DNA of 64,000 bases from Macrocystis pyrifera. Lineage: Eukaryota; Sar; Phaeophyceae; Laminariales; Laminariaceae. The stretch spans positions 23,561,840 through 23,625,839 of the forward strand of contig JASSKH010000001.1 of assembly GCA_031763025.1 (NCBI GenBank), given 5' to 3'. The position numbers were made by a program, and so were the translations under genes. Below the pieces are notes generated by a model. The model was not told the origin of the DNA. It ran no database searches and saw only the letters and a list, made by a program, of their open reading frames with translations. Positions 36,701-47,928 of the stretch are shown piece by piece; within the stretch, counting starts at the first letter, position 1, and each line of letters begins with the position of its first letter.

Positions 36701-38438
36701 CCATTGCTGTGGAATCCCTCGCGTGAGTTTGAATCAAGGGTATAGTGCGGCGAGGGTGGGCGACGCCAATGTTTCATGTCTAACCCTCCACATCATCCAT
36801 CACATGCTTTCTATTCCACGATCTGGTGTCTTCTCGTTTTAGGGCGATCCAGAAATATACGGCCAGTTAGTTGGCTTGAGTTCAGTCGCTCATGTTGCTT
36901 TTCTTTCGTGGTACACGTAATCAATGGTGAAAAAAAAGACGGCAGGAAACATCGATTGAGGAGAGAAGTCTATTATCCTTGACGAACAGTAAATTGGTCC
37001 TCAAGATGTTGGGTAGATTGCGGTAGATTGCTGACCTTGATACTAGGCCCAGTTACGGGGGGTATACGTCGAGATGTCAAGTCTTACACCATGTTTGGGT
37101 GCTGCATGCTCACCTGAAAGACCCTCGACTGCCCTGTCCACATTGACCGAAACGACCGCAAAGACGTGCCGCCAAGGTCCCCGCCGTCAGCATCAAGGAA
37201 CTGGAGGACAAAGTGCTCAAGTCTTTCGAGCCTATGCTGCAGGAACTCGAAAGAGTCAAGGTCAGCCACTACGCACATAAGGTGAGAGGAGACAACGGTA
37301 ATACGTGCCGGTATTCCGTCCTTGACAGTTGTGGTGCATATAATCTCCTTCAGTATATTCTCATGCTGAAATATGTTTATAGCCGAGAGCAGATTGCACC
37401 TCTCTCCCCTGGGCCCAGTGTGAAATGTGGTGATGTAGCACTATTATTACCTGCTGGACCACTCAGTCGGCGCTGACTACGTACTGACTGAGTAATCCAG
37501 AAGGTAGTGCTCTATATCTAACCACTGTCGATCGGTCCAACAGTTTGAGTAACCATCAATGCTCGGTTTCATCTACCCTTGTGCAGAAAATGCTGGAAGA
37601 ACTACGGACAAGCACCCTCTATGATACAGACGTGCTGGCAGAGGGCAATGGTGCCAACGACTTCCTGAGGAAGTTGGCAGAGCACAGCAGTGACCACCAC
37701 GATGTATGTCGGGAGGTGCCGGAGGAAGGGTTCGATGAGGACTATGATCCATTGGGCCCCAAATTTGGGGCGACAACTTTGCCCGCGTTTCATCAACTGG
37801 TTGAGCACGTGCAGCTAACTGCTGTCGTAAAAGTGGTGTTCCGGTACCAAGACGAAAGCGCGCACATCGTTGTTGTCGGGCCTGACGGTTTTCAGCTATG
37901 CACTTGCTTGCAGGTGCTGCGTTGTGGCTTGCCATGCAGGCACGTATTAGTCGCACTCTTCACGCGGCTGCAACGCGCCCTAGAACTCAATGGCGATTGT
38001 ATCCACCCTCGTTGGCGATATTCTGGTGACGAGTGGAGTATCCACAGGGCCGACCTTAGCGTGTTCGACGGGCATGAACGAGGGACGTACGATGGTGGCT
38101 TCACTGACGATTTTGGGGGGATATACATGCAGGATGACAACCATGTCAAGCGCAGCGCCCTAGGTGCGGTCATCAAAGGGAAGCTGAGCGCCAACATGAT
38201 GGAGACATGCGTTGCCGCGGTCAGGAGTGTTATCGACCACTTCGACCAAAACCGCCCGAATTACTACAATGCAGGGATGGAAGTAGCGGCGAGGTTCGCG
38301 CGGGATGCGCAAGCTTTTGTGCGGGGCCCTCTCCTCTCTCGCGACCCAGACAACATCTCGGGCATACTCAATCCGCCCGATTCGTCGGTTAGAAGTAAGA
38401 AGGAGAGTCGGTATCTAGACTGCACGGAGCTACACTAG
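33786..38438 (+). CDS. MULE A transposase, DDE core plus SWIM zinc finger, multi-exon
   Basis: Exons supported by GT-AG sites and continuous frame: up to 33992; 34390-34611; 35109-35332; 35494-35641; 35970-36158 (end uncertain); 36330-36412; 36534-36722; then weaker exons (about 37180-37281) and a last exon from about 37587 to the stop at 38438. Catalytic blocks in order: first Asp in IQDNTCLTNKYDLKLMLFIG, second Asp in IITDADAAM, the C-x-W-H block HCLWHLMK, and Glu in SRVEGIFGVLK. The C-terminal SWIM finger is CTCLQVLRCGLPCRHVL (CxC...CxH). This is the MULE/FAR1-type layout. The protein should cut at the terminal repeats and insert with 9-bp duplications. The last exon ends early at TAG compared with MULE B, where TCG continues for nine more residues. 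Start codon (33786 or 33897) uncertain. Confidence 0.8.
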
Positions 38439-38710
38439 TCCAGGAAGAGACCCAAAGCCACGTAGGTGGCCAGCCAAGAGCGTAGGATTCGACACGAGTC
38501 GACACAGGAAGGAGGTGCCGAACCTTTTTCGCGATAGAAATACAACATGTGCATGGTAGCGCGCACGGGGGGGGGGGGGGGGGGCGTATCGGGGGGGAGA
38601 GAAAAGCCTGCTATATGACCCCGGATCTCAGTCAGGACTAAGAGGGGGCGAGAAAAGAAATGAGATGGAAACATGAAAAGAAAAAAATAGTTCATGTTGG
38701 GCGCAGCGTA

Positions 38711-38985
38711 TGTCATTTAGGGTCATGGTGTCCCCTAAGGTCTACCTGGTAGTAGGTAAACCGCGTAACGACCAAGGACGATTTCACAGGTTCGAGCCCC
38801 GCCACTGCATGCTCGTCTATACTCGTCGGGACTTCTTCTTGTGCATAGAGTTGACTTGCGGAAAGCGCGAGAGCGTGAGTCAGCGACATTCGATGGAAAT
38901 CGACCACCAGTCGGGAATGCTGAACCCTCTACGCGATAAAAATGAAGGCACGTACCGGGGGGGAGTACAGACGGCTTGTCCTGAA
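38711..38985 (+). mobile_element. SINE-like tRNA-related segment inside MULE A
   Basis: Carries the B box GGTTCGAGCCC at 38789-38799 after a tRNA-like D-arm segment, then the body shared with 32056-32445. Either a SINE inserted in the MULE before duplication or the source of the family. A TACCTGGTA motif overlaps the presumed A box (38743-38751). Confidence 0.6.
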
Positions 38986-40287
38986 GCAGCAAAGTAAAAA
39001 TGAGGTTAACAAAGACAAATTTCCCCGCAAAAACGCCAGGTGAATAAAGCGCGAGGCTCGTAGAAGATGCTGGTAGGCAGACATGGTGTTCCATGGATGA
39101 ATTGAAGAATCCCCTGGTACGCAACAGCGTTTCCTTGGAGATATGTTTATATTTCCAAAGCGTGACCACTCGCTCGCGCTACGTACTACGTCGTCGGGGG
39201 GCATTACGTTGCCTACCACCCTCTCGCCGCAAAACGACCATATTAATACATCAGAACGCGTATACTATCTACATCGAGTACGAAGCAAGCAGCTATTTGT
39301 ATGGTGCTGATATATACACCAATGTCGATATTTAAGGTACGTCGAAAAGTGGAAATTGAGTGGCACATATTCGGAGGGCAACCTGAATAACATATCGGAG
39401 GTAAAACTCCTTGCGCATGAACTTACGGTTTCACTATCCGACAATGTATTAATTATATGTGCAGTGTACGTTGTGAAGCCTTACTGCTGCTTGCTAATAC
39501 TCGTGTTGTTTATAGTTGTACTACAAAATTAAACAATGCAGGATGTACAGATACACGGTATATACTTCCTGAAGGTGTTGAGCAGTAGGCGGCAGAGGTC
39601 CAGCACAGGCCTGATGCTCGCGCTGCTCATTTGATGCACGTGCGGTGGGTGGTCGTTCGTGCACCATGGCGTCTGCTCTTCTTTCTAAAATACGACAAAA
39701 TTAGGTATATTATCATCAAAACAGCAGTTTGTATTATAGTCTATCACCCGAATCATGAGGCCAGGACAGGAGGAACCTATTATCCTTGATAGCTCTTCTG
39801 CACGCATTTCCTAAAAACAAAGTGGTGAGGACAACCAGCAGCAGCAGTAGTAACATACCCAGGTAAAGGTTGTTTGTTCGCCGGGAGTGGACGGAGAGCG
39901 ATGGGTTACAGATAGATACATACACAATAACAATGTACTATTAATAGACCATGATCTGTCGGATACCAGTACGAGTGGGAGTATCATACTCTATAACGGA
40001 CGACGTCGACGTACTATTGCGGGGCAGCGGTAGTATAAGATACCAAATGACACGATAGTACTGCTGCGGCTGTATGTGACCTTATGTAGTGGTGCCGCGG
40101 CCTGCTGTACAGCAGTAGCGCACCGGATCAGATCAAAGCTTGGGAGACGTCGACATTGGATGTATGTATATGTGTTATAGTTACTGTAGTAGTAGGTCTT
40201 CCTTTGGGGTACGTGCACTTTTAAAAGTACCTCTTTGGTGGGGTACTTTTTATCCACGTACCCCATGGGGTACTTATACCAGGTCCC

Positions 40288-40296
40288 AACCCGCTG
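40288..40296. repeat. Shared middle target-site duplication (AACCCGCTG)
   Basis: The nine bases between the right end of MULE A and the left end of MULE B, identical to both outer copies. Confidence 0.9.
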
Positions 40297-41859
40297 GGGA
40301 CCTGGTATAAGTACCCCATGGGGTACGTGGATAAAAAGTACCCCAAAGAGGTACTTTTAAAAGTGCACGTACCCCAAACAAACCATAGGGTTTCTACAGT
40401 GTACTCGTAGTGCATTTCGTTTGTGCCGGCAAGATCCCCCACGCCACGCCGGGCCATCGCCTATCGACACGTCTGGTCCGTTCCCGTCCCAGCTTCCACT
40501 CGCCAGCACCGCAGAGCAAGCCAAACGGAAAACACCCCAAGCCAAGGAAACAGCAGCTAGAAGCACACGCACAGCTCTCCATCGGCGGGCACTGCAGGCA
40601 ATTAGAGCGGTAAAGAGAGAGGCTTCAGAGCTTCGAGCCAGCAAGCCTGGTAGGGAAGTCTTCTGCTGTAGCAAGCGCCAACCTACCCCAACGGCAATAG
40701 AAGGTTAGCAGTCCTCGTCTAAGTGCTGATGTTGTTGTAATACCTCGTCGAGACAGCTTGTTCCGGGTTATCTCCTCGCCAAACAGAGCAGATACAACCA
40801 ACCTGTTGTGGCGGGCTGACCGGTTTATTTTTTGTAATTTGAATTTGAAATATTTCAAGGGCTTGACTTCTTACGTACGTACAAAACTCACATTCTCTCA
40901 TCCTTCCGAGAATACTCTGCTTCGCGGGCGGCCAGAGAAGATACAACCAACTTGTTTGTTACCGTTTTTTTTGTTAATTTGCATTTTGAAATATGTACAA
41001 GGACTCCGCTTCGCGGGCGGCCAACGCCGCGCGCTGCGCTCGCGAAGGGACACGTCAAACGGAATTGCGAAGGAAGTACACACTTGCGCGAATCTGGCGA
41101 CTTAAAAATGACAATATCTCCATGCAACATTGTGCAGCTGCTGTTGTTGGGTCTCGCACCTGCAGCAGTAGGCATGCGAACATACTTGTGCGAATTTGGC
41201 GACTACAAAATGACAATAGCTCCATCATGCAACATTGTGCATCTGCTGTTGTTGGGTCTCGCACCTGCAGCAGTAGGCGCGCGCACACAAGGAACGTTGA
41301 TTCCCATGGCATCGGCCTGACAGCGTTCATGTGTTTTTTTCACAACCAACCCTCCTGAGATATCCGAGGTGGAAGTTGTATTCCGGGTAGATGATGTAGG
41401 GGTCTGATCAGGTGTATCTCGACACGTGATATTTGACACGAATGGTGTTTTGCGTTGTCATGAATCCTTACGCACTTGACGTGTTGATTCGAGGTAGTGT
41501 CGGCATTCACGATTCATAGCAACAATACCACGAACGGTGTTTTTCGTCGGTCGTCAAGAACGTCCGGTGCTTCGTCTGAACGGCAGGAGCAAGACGAGGA
41601 CAGCATCATGGCTGGACTTAAGAACAGTTCAACTCGGAAGAACAACAGCAAGCGAAGGCATCAACGCAGGGACAGCAAGACAAGCTTAGCGAGACGGGCA
41701 AGGTAAGAAGAAGGCCGTCGATTTTCTCGTAGTAACTCGCAGAAAGGTAGAGAATAGCGCCAAGCATCGGCACACCGGGCGTTGCGATGTAAACCTCGGT
41801 TAAAGGTTGGTTGCCGCTCCGTACTACCGTTGGGGCCTGCATCCGCCGGGGCAATTGTT

Positions 41860-42180
41860 GGAGCCATCGGCATAGTGAACATGCCGCATTTTTCGCCCAA
41901 TGCGGACCTCCCTTTAATATTTGTACCGTCCTTCCCACGCCCTCCATTACTGTGGCAAGGTGATGTACCACTCGACCGTGGCGAAAAAACGGAGGAGCTG
42001 GAAGGCATTCTCAACAAACTCATCTATCCGCTAAACACTCGAGGTGGAGCCTCCAACCAGACCGCTACCTCCAAGCGTCAGCTCTCTAACTTCTGCACGG
42101 AGGAATGCACCGTACTGAAAGTGTTTGGCTGCCCCGTGGGCGAGCTTCCGATCGTGCCGGACCGTGTGGAGGAAGAGGCA
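41860..42180 (+). pseudogene. MULE B accessory exon, unrecognised
   Basis: A frame including GEKTEELEGILNKLIYPLNT, a ...NFCTEECTVLKVFGCP segment and RVEEEAG before a possible donor GCAG|GT near 42179. I do not recognise the family. It lies upstream of the OTU exon and is absent from MULE A. The preceding exon (to 41702) has lost one A against MULE A, which shifts its frame. Confidence 0.45.
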
Positions 42181-42542
42181 GGTCGCGCCTTTTTTTGGGG
42201 GGTTGTGGCCCAGTTGTTTTGTGCTTGTACGCTCTCCTGATATACTAGACTGACTATGCGGCCGGCCAACGAGTTGGTGCTTGACCGAAGAGTCCCGTTT
42301 CGCGTTTCGCATCTGTAGGTTTTAGGTTGCCGGTGCGTCGCAACGCGTTTGGCCAAGTAAATTTTAGATCAGAGGATTTTTCAACCCCCATCGTCCTATT
42401 GAAACCATGGCGGATCAGCGAATACACAGCATAAAGCACGTACCAGGAAAGTCGTTGTTGCCGACGTTCACTAATTCGTATCCGTAACGAATGCGCACCC
42501 GTACGGCCTGTTGGTCCCCGTGTTTCCGGTGTCATTCCCCAG

Positions 42543-42911
42543 GCCCGACAGTTGTTTGACGGTAGCGCCACACGGGTGCTGCCTTTGGAGTTGCGTCAGG
42601 TGTGTCGCGCCTTCTACGTAGAAGGCGATGGAAACTGCTTGTGGCGTTCTATTTCTCACGGCCTATGGGGCACCGATTACTTCTGGCCCCATGTGAAGCT
42701 CGTGGTGCTTGCGAAGGCCGCGAAGAACGCCGAGCAACTGGTGGGAGAGAATCGTCACCTGCACCACTCCTGCCTATACTACAGTAACGCTGTTCTCGCG
42801 AAGTACCGAGTAGCCAACGACTGTAAGCAGGACGACTACGAAATGATGCTACTGTCCGAGATTCTTCCCATGTGCCCGGACGGGGCGTGGGGTAGCCCTA
42901 TCGAGTTGTAG
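42543..42911 (+). pseudogene. OTU-like cysteine protease exon in MULE B, truncated
   Basis: After an AG acceptor (CCCCAG at 42542) the frame reads ARQLFDGSATRVLPLEL, then VEGDGNCLWRSISHGLWGT. The D-G-N-C is the catalytic Asp/Cys block of OTU deubiquitinases. It continues through an LVVLAKAAKNAEQL helix, a YEMMLLSEI helix and the WGSPIEL block that in OTU domains precedes the final strand and the catalytic His. The frame then stops at TAG, exactly where sequence homologous to MULE A (35951) resumes, so the His part was lost in a deletion. In intact elements an OTU protease could process the element or host proteins; that is inference. Confidence 0.75.
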
Positions 42912-42924
42912 TGTATTCCCTCCC

Positions 42925-45329
42925 ACCGTGAAGGTTATTATTTCGGACGCCGACGCTGCCATGACAAGCGCGGTTGCGGAGCATCTTCCAAACACAGTGC
43001 ACTTGCATTGCCTTTGGCACTTGATGAAAAATGTCAAGAAGAAGTGCCAAGGCGCGCTCGGGCAAAGCACTTCACACCTACAGGGCGTTAGTTGCGCTTG
43101 TTTTTTTTTAATGGAGTGCCCAATACCTGGTGCATATAACCTTACCAGCGTTTTCCGTGGATTTTTGTCGCCGTGTCGCTCGTCCACGGGTTGCAGGCCT
43201 TTGACGGGGTGTGGCCGAAAGTAATGGAAATGGTCAAGGACTCGGCGTGTCAAGCGTACCTCAGCGGCTACCTATTCGGGTGAGTCCGACGGTCAGACGG
43301 GTACGAGCATGGTTTTCGGTTTCTGCTCAGAGACAAGCATAATGCCTTGCTAGACAGAACGATAAAATTATCTCATGGTTCAATCGTTGTATTTACAGGC
43401 AACGGAAGCACTGGGCCCGCTGCTACCACCCGACCGCTATGACCCTGAGCATGACGGCATCATCGACGGTGGAGGGAATCTTCGGTGTGCTAGAAACACG
43501 CCACGTCATCAACAGGAAATCCACCCTGAACTGGGTGAAGGAGGAGCTGGCCAGACGAACAAGGGCCTTTGCTGTGGAATCCCTCGCGTGAGTTTGAATC
43601 AAGGGTAATGCGGCGAGGGTGGGCGGCGCCAATGTTTCATGTCTAACCCTCCACATCATCCATCACATGCTTTCTATTCCACGATCTGGTGTCTTCTCGT
43701 TTTAGGGCGATCCGGAAATATACGGCCAGTTAGTTGGCTTGAGTTCAGTCGCTCATGTTGCTTTTCTTTCGTGGTACACGTAATCAATGGTGAAAAAAAA
43801 AGACGGCAGGAAACATCGATTGAGGAGAGAAGTCTATTATCCTTGACGAACAGTAAATTGGTCCTCAAGATGTTGGGTAGATTGCGGTAGATTGCTGACC
43901 TTGATACTAGGCCCAGTTACGGGGGGTATACGTCGAGATGTCAAGTCTTACACCATATTTGGGTGCTGCATGCTCACCTGAAAGACCCTCGACTGCCCTG
44001 TCCACATTGACCGAAACGACCGCAAAGACGTGCCGCCAAGGTCCCCGCCGTCAGCATCAAGGAACTGGAGGACAAAGTGCTCAAGTCTTTCGAGCCTATG
44101 CTGCAGGAACTCGAAAGAGTCAAGGTCAGCCACTACGCACATAAGGTGAGAGGAGACAACGGTAGTACGTGCCGGTAGTCCGTCCTTGACAGTTGTGGTG
44201 CATATAATCTCCTTCAGTATATTCTCATGCTGAAATATGTTTATAGCCGTGAGCAGATTGCACCTCTCTCCCCTGGACCCAGTGTGAAATGTGGTTATGT
44301 AGCACTATTATTACCTGCTGGACCACTCAGTCGGCGCTGACTACGTACTGACTGAGTGATCCAGAAGGTAGTGCTCTATATCTAACCACTGTCGATCGGT
44401 CCAACAGTTTGAGTAACCATCAATGCTCGGTTTCATCTACCCTTGTGCAGAAAATGCTGGAAGAACTACGGACAAGCACCCTCTATGATACAGACGTGCT
44501 GGCAGAGGGCAATGGTGCCAACGACTTCCTGAGGAAGTTGGCAGAGCACAGCAGTGACCACCACGATGTATGTCGGGAGGTGCCGGAGGAAGGGTTCGAT
44601 GAGGACTATGATCCATTGGGCCCCAAATTTGGGGCGACATCTTTGCCCGCGTTTCATCAACTGGTTGAGCACGTGCAGCTAACTGCTGTCGTAAAAGTGG
44701 TGTTCCGGTACCAAGACGAAAGCGCGCACATCGTTGTTGTCGGGCCTGACGGTTTTCAGCTATGCACTTGCTTGCAGGTGCTGCGTTGTGGCTTGCCATG
44801 CAGGCACGTATTAGTCGCACTCTTCACGCGGCTGCAACGCGCCCTAGAGTTCAATGGCGATTGTATCCACCCTCGTTGGCGATATTCTGGTGACGAGTGG
44901 AGTATCCACAGGGCCGACCTTAGCGTGTTCGACGGGCATGAACGAGGGACGTACGATGGTGGCTTCACTGACGATTTTGGGGGGATATACATGCAGGATG
45001 ACAACCATGTCAAGCGCAGCGCCCTAGGTGAGGTCATCAAAGGGAAGCTGAGCGCCAACATGATGGAGACATGCGTTGCCGCGGTCAGGAGTGTTATCGA
45101 CCACTTCGACCAAAACCGCCCGAATTACTACAATGCAGGGATGGAAGTAGCGGCGAGGTTCGCGCGGGATGCGCAAGCTTTTGTGCGGGGCCCTCTCCTC
45201 TCTCGCGACCCAGACAACATCTCGGGCATACTCAATCCGCCCGATTCGTCGGTTAGAAGTAGGAAGGAGAGTCGGTATCTAGACTGCACGGAGCTACACT
45301 CGTCCAGGAAGAGACCCAAAGCCACGTAG
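42925..45329 (+). pseudogene. MULE B transposase remnant (second Asp to SWIM)
   Basis: Retains VIISDADAAM, HCLWHLMK, the AFDGVWPKVMEM exon, an E-bearing exon (frame shifted relative to MULE A by small changes near 43450) and a complete SWIM exon from about 44451 to the stop at 45329. The first catalytic Asp is missing, so it cannot encode an active transposase. The last exon is longer than in MULE A (…SSRKRPKAT). Confidence 0.8.
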
Positions 45330-45575
45330 GTGGCCAGCCAAGAGCGTAGGATTCGACACGAGTCGACACAGGAAGGAGGTGCTGAACCTTTTTCGCGATA
45401 GAAATACAACATGTGCACGGTAGCGCGCACGGGGGGGGGGGGGGGGGGGCGTATCAAGGGTGAGAGAAAAGCCTGCTATATGACCCCGGATCTTAGTTAG
45501 GACTAAGAGGGGGCGAGAAAAGAAATGAGATGGGAACATGAAGAGAAAAAAATAGTTCATGTTGGGCGCAGCGTA

Positions 45576-45852
45576 TGTCATTTAGGGTCATGGTGTCCCC
45601 TAAGGTCTACCTGGTAGTAGGTAAACCGCGTAACGACCAAGGACGATTTCACAGGTTCGAGCCCCGCCAACTGCATGCTCGTCTATACTCGTCGGGACTT
45701 CTTCTTGTGCATAGAGTTGACTTGCGGAAAGCGCGAGAGCGTGAGTCAGCGACATTCGATGGAAATCGACCACCAGTCGGGAATGCTGAACCCTCTACGC
45801 GATAAAAATGAAGGCACGTACCGGGGGGGAGTACAGACGGCTTGTCCTGAAG
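45576..45852 (+). mobile_element. SINE-like segment inside MULE B
   Basis: Near-identical to 38711-38985, with a one-base insertion after GCCCCGCC. Present in both copies, so it predates the duplication. Confidence 0.6.
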
Positions 45853-47227
45853 CAGCAAAGTAAAAATGAGGTTAACAAAGACAAATTTCCCCGCAAAAAC
45901 GCGAGGTGAATAAAGCGCGAGGCATAGAAGATGCTGGTAGGCAGACATGGTGTTCCATGGATGAATTGAAGAATCCCCTGGTACGCAACAGCGTTTCCTT
46001 GGAGATATGTTTATATTTCCAAAGCGTGACCACTCGCTCGCGCTACGTACTACGTCGTCGGGGGGCATTACGTTGCCTACCACCCTCTCGCCGCAAAACG
46101 ACCATATTAATACATCAGAACGCGTATACTATCTACATCGAGTACGAAGCAAGCAGCTATTTGTATGGTGCTGATATATACACCAATGTCGATATTTAAG
46201 GTACGTCGAAAAGTGGAAATTGAGTGGCACATATTCGGAGGGCAACCTGAACAACATATCGGAGGTAAAACTCCTTGCGCATGAACTTACGGTTTCACTA
46301 TCCGACAATGTATTAATTATATGTGCAGTGTACGTTGTGAAGCCTTACTGCTGCTTGCTAATACTCGTGTTGTTTATAGTTGTACTACAAAATTAAACAA
46401 TGCAGGATGTACAGATACACGGTATATACTTCCTGAAGGTGTTGAGCAGTAGGCGGCAGAGGTCCAGCATCAGGCCTGATGCTCGCGCTGCTCATTTGAT
46501 GCACGTGCGGTGGGTGGTCGTTCGTGCACCATGGCGTCTGCTCTTCTTTCTAAAATACGACAAAATTAGGTATATTATCATCAAAACAGCAGTTTGTATT
46601 ATAATATTTATATTAATAGTGTCAATCGCTAACAATTCACGAAAAAACAGCAACCAAATCAATACATTCAATGCTTATTTATTTATGTCTATCACCCGAA
46701 TCATGAGGCCAGGACAGGAGGAACCTATTATCCTTGATAGCTCTTCTGCACGCATTTCCTCAAAATAAAATGGTGAGGACAACCAGCAGCAGCAGTAGTA
46801 ACATACCCAGGTAAAGGTTGTTCGCCGGGAGTGGACGGAGAGCGATGGGTTACAGATAGAAACATACACAATAACAATGTACTATTAATAGACCATGATC
46901 TGTCGGATACCAGTACGAGTGGGAGTATCATACTCTAACGGACGACGTCGACGTACTATTGCGGGGCAGCGGTAGTATAAGATACCAAATGACACGATAG
47001 TACTGCTGCGGCTGTATGTGACCTTATGTAGTGGTGCCGCGGCCTGCTGTACAGCAGTAGCGCACCGGATCAGATCAAAGCTTGGGAGACGTCGACATTG
47101 GATGTATGTATATGTGTTATAGTTACAGTAGTAGGTCTTCCTTTGGGGTACGTGCACTTTGAAAAGTACCTCTTTGGTGGGGTACTTTTTATCCACGTAC
47201 CCCATGGGGTACTTATACCAGGTCCCC

Positions 47228-47236
47228 AACCCGCTG
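47228..47236. repeat. Target-site duplication, right (AACCCGCTG)
   Basis: Follows the MULE B right terminus after one extra C. Identical to 32575-32583 and 40288-40296. Confidence 0.88.
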
Positions 47237-47379
47237 ACCGTTCCACACAGAAACATGCATATTTCCTGTGTGGAACTCCCAAACACCGTTACACATGAAT
47301 CCATACGAGTACACCAATGGGAATGACTTTTTTTTTTTTTTTTTTCATCACTTTTACTTTCCAGCCCACTCGTAGGAGG

Positions 47380-47600
47380 TTTTACCCTCGACGATCTTCT
47401 GTACAAGCCGTGGTCACAGGTGTCATCCCTTCTCCCCCCCGGTACGTGCCTTTAGTTTTTATCGCGCATAGGGTTCAGCATTCCCACTGCTCGTCGAATT
47501 TCATCGAATGTACAGCTAACTCACGCTCTCGCGCTTTCCGCTAATCAATTTTATGCAAGAAAAAGTCCCTACGAGCATGCACTCGGTGAGACTAGGATTG
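47380..47600 (-). mobile_element. 5'-truncated SINE copy
   Basis: The reverse complement aligns with the body of the SINE in MULE A: ACGAGCATGC at 47571-47580, GCGCGAGAGCGTGAG, GGTACGTGCC and a final CTTGT. No B box follows, so the tRNA-like head is missing. Confidence 0.6.
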
Positions 47601-47928
47601 GGGCACTCAAGATTTTTGGTAAGGAATGCTTTCAGCGAGGTACGTGTAAAAAAAACACGCCTCTGGGATTTTGGGAAATCCCTGAGGGCTGCACACATAT
47701 CGCACCGGCGACAGCGCAGCAGGCCACCGCAGCGCCCACAAAGCGTCAGGAACCATCTAGCACCATGTCGGCGACGTCATCAACGAAGAATTCGTGGATA
47801 TCGTTCAAGGTGATCGAAGAAAATCGAAAAATGATACGTCGGCCGCAAGGCCATGAAGCAACTTCGTTTGGACGCCAGGCCACCGCACTCGTCCATTTGA
47901 CGTTCCCGTTCGCCGTTTCTTCTTGGAT
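47586..47928 (+). CDS. Possible coding segment with Cys/His cluster
   Basis: One frame reads KECFQRGTCKKN, then GFWEIPEGCTHIAP and an Ala/Gln/Thr/Ser-rich tail. The C-x5-C...C-x-H arrangement loosely resembles CCCH-type RNA-binding fingers, but spacing is irregular. A donor (AAG|GTGATC at 47809/47810) would splice in phase with an acidic exon at 48866-48945. Two other frames are open here. Speculative. Confidence 0.2.

Larger units (their letters stand above)
32584..40287 (+). mobile_element. MULE A (Mutator-like DNA transposon), 7.7 kb
   Basis: The inverted ends are 32584-32665 and 40203-40287 (GGGACCTGGTATAAGTACC at the tip), about 82-85 bp. Each contains the 16-bp perfect palindrome GTACCCCATGGGGTAC. 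Between them lie imperfect subterminal tandem repeats, a multi-exon transposase and a SINE-like segment. Compared with MULE B it lacks the OTU-containing segment (junction at about 34099) and an ~82-bp stretch near 39733. Elsewhere the two copies are almost identical. Confidence 0.9.
40297..47226 (+). mobile_element. MULE B, 6.9 kb, tandem copy
   Basis: Inverted ends 40297-40378 and 47142-47226. Nearly identical to MULE A in the 5' ~1.5 kb and from about 42912 to the right end. The middle differs: 41806-42911 holds two coding segments absent from A. The transposase exons present in A between about 34100 and 35955 (including the first catalytic Asp) are absent. One extra C precedes the right-hand target duplication. 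Right-end transposase exons are retained. Confidence 0.9.

Noticed and set aside
38741-38812. tRNA gene inside MULE A
   Set aside because: B box is perfect but the D arm and acceptor stem do not fold as a tRNA; the segment continues into a SINE body.
42552-42911. OTU exon as a host deubiquitinase gene
   Set aside because: It lies inside the MULE B terminal repeats, is truncated before the catalytic His and is flanked by element sequence matching MULE A.
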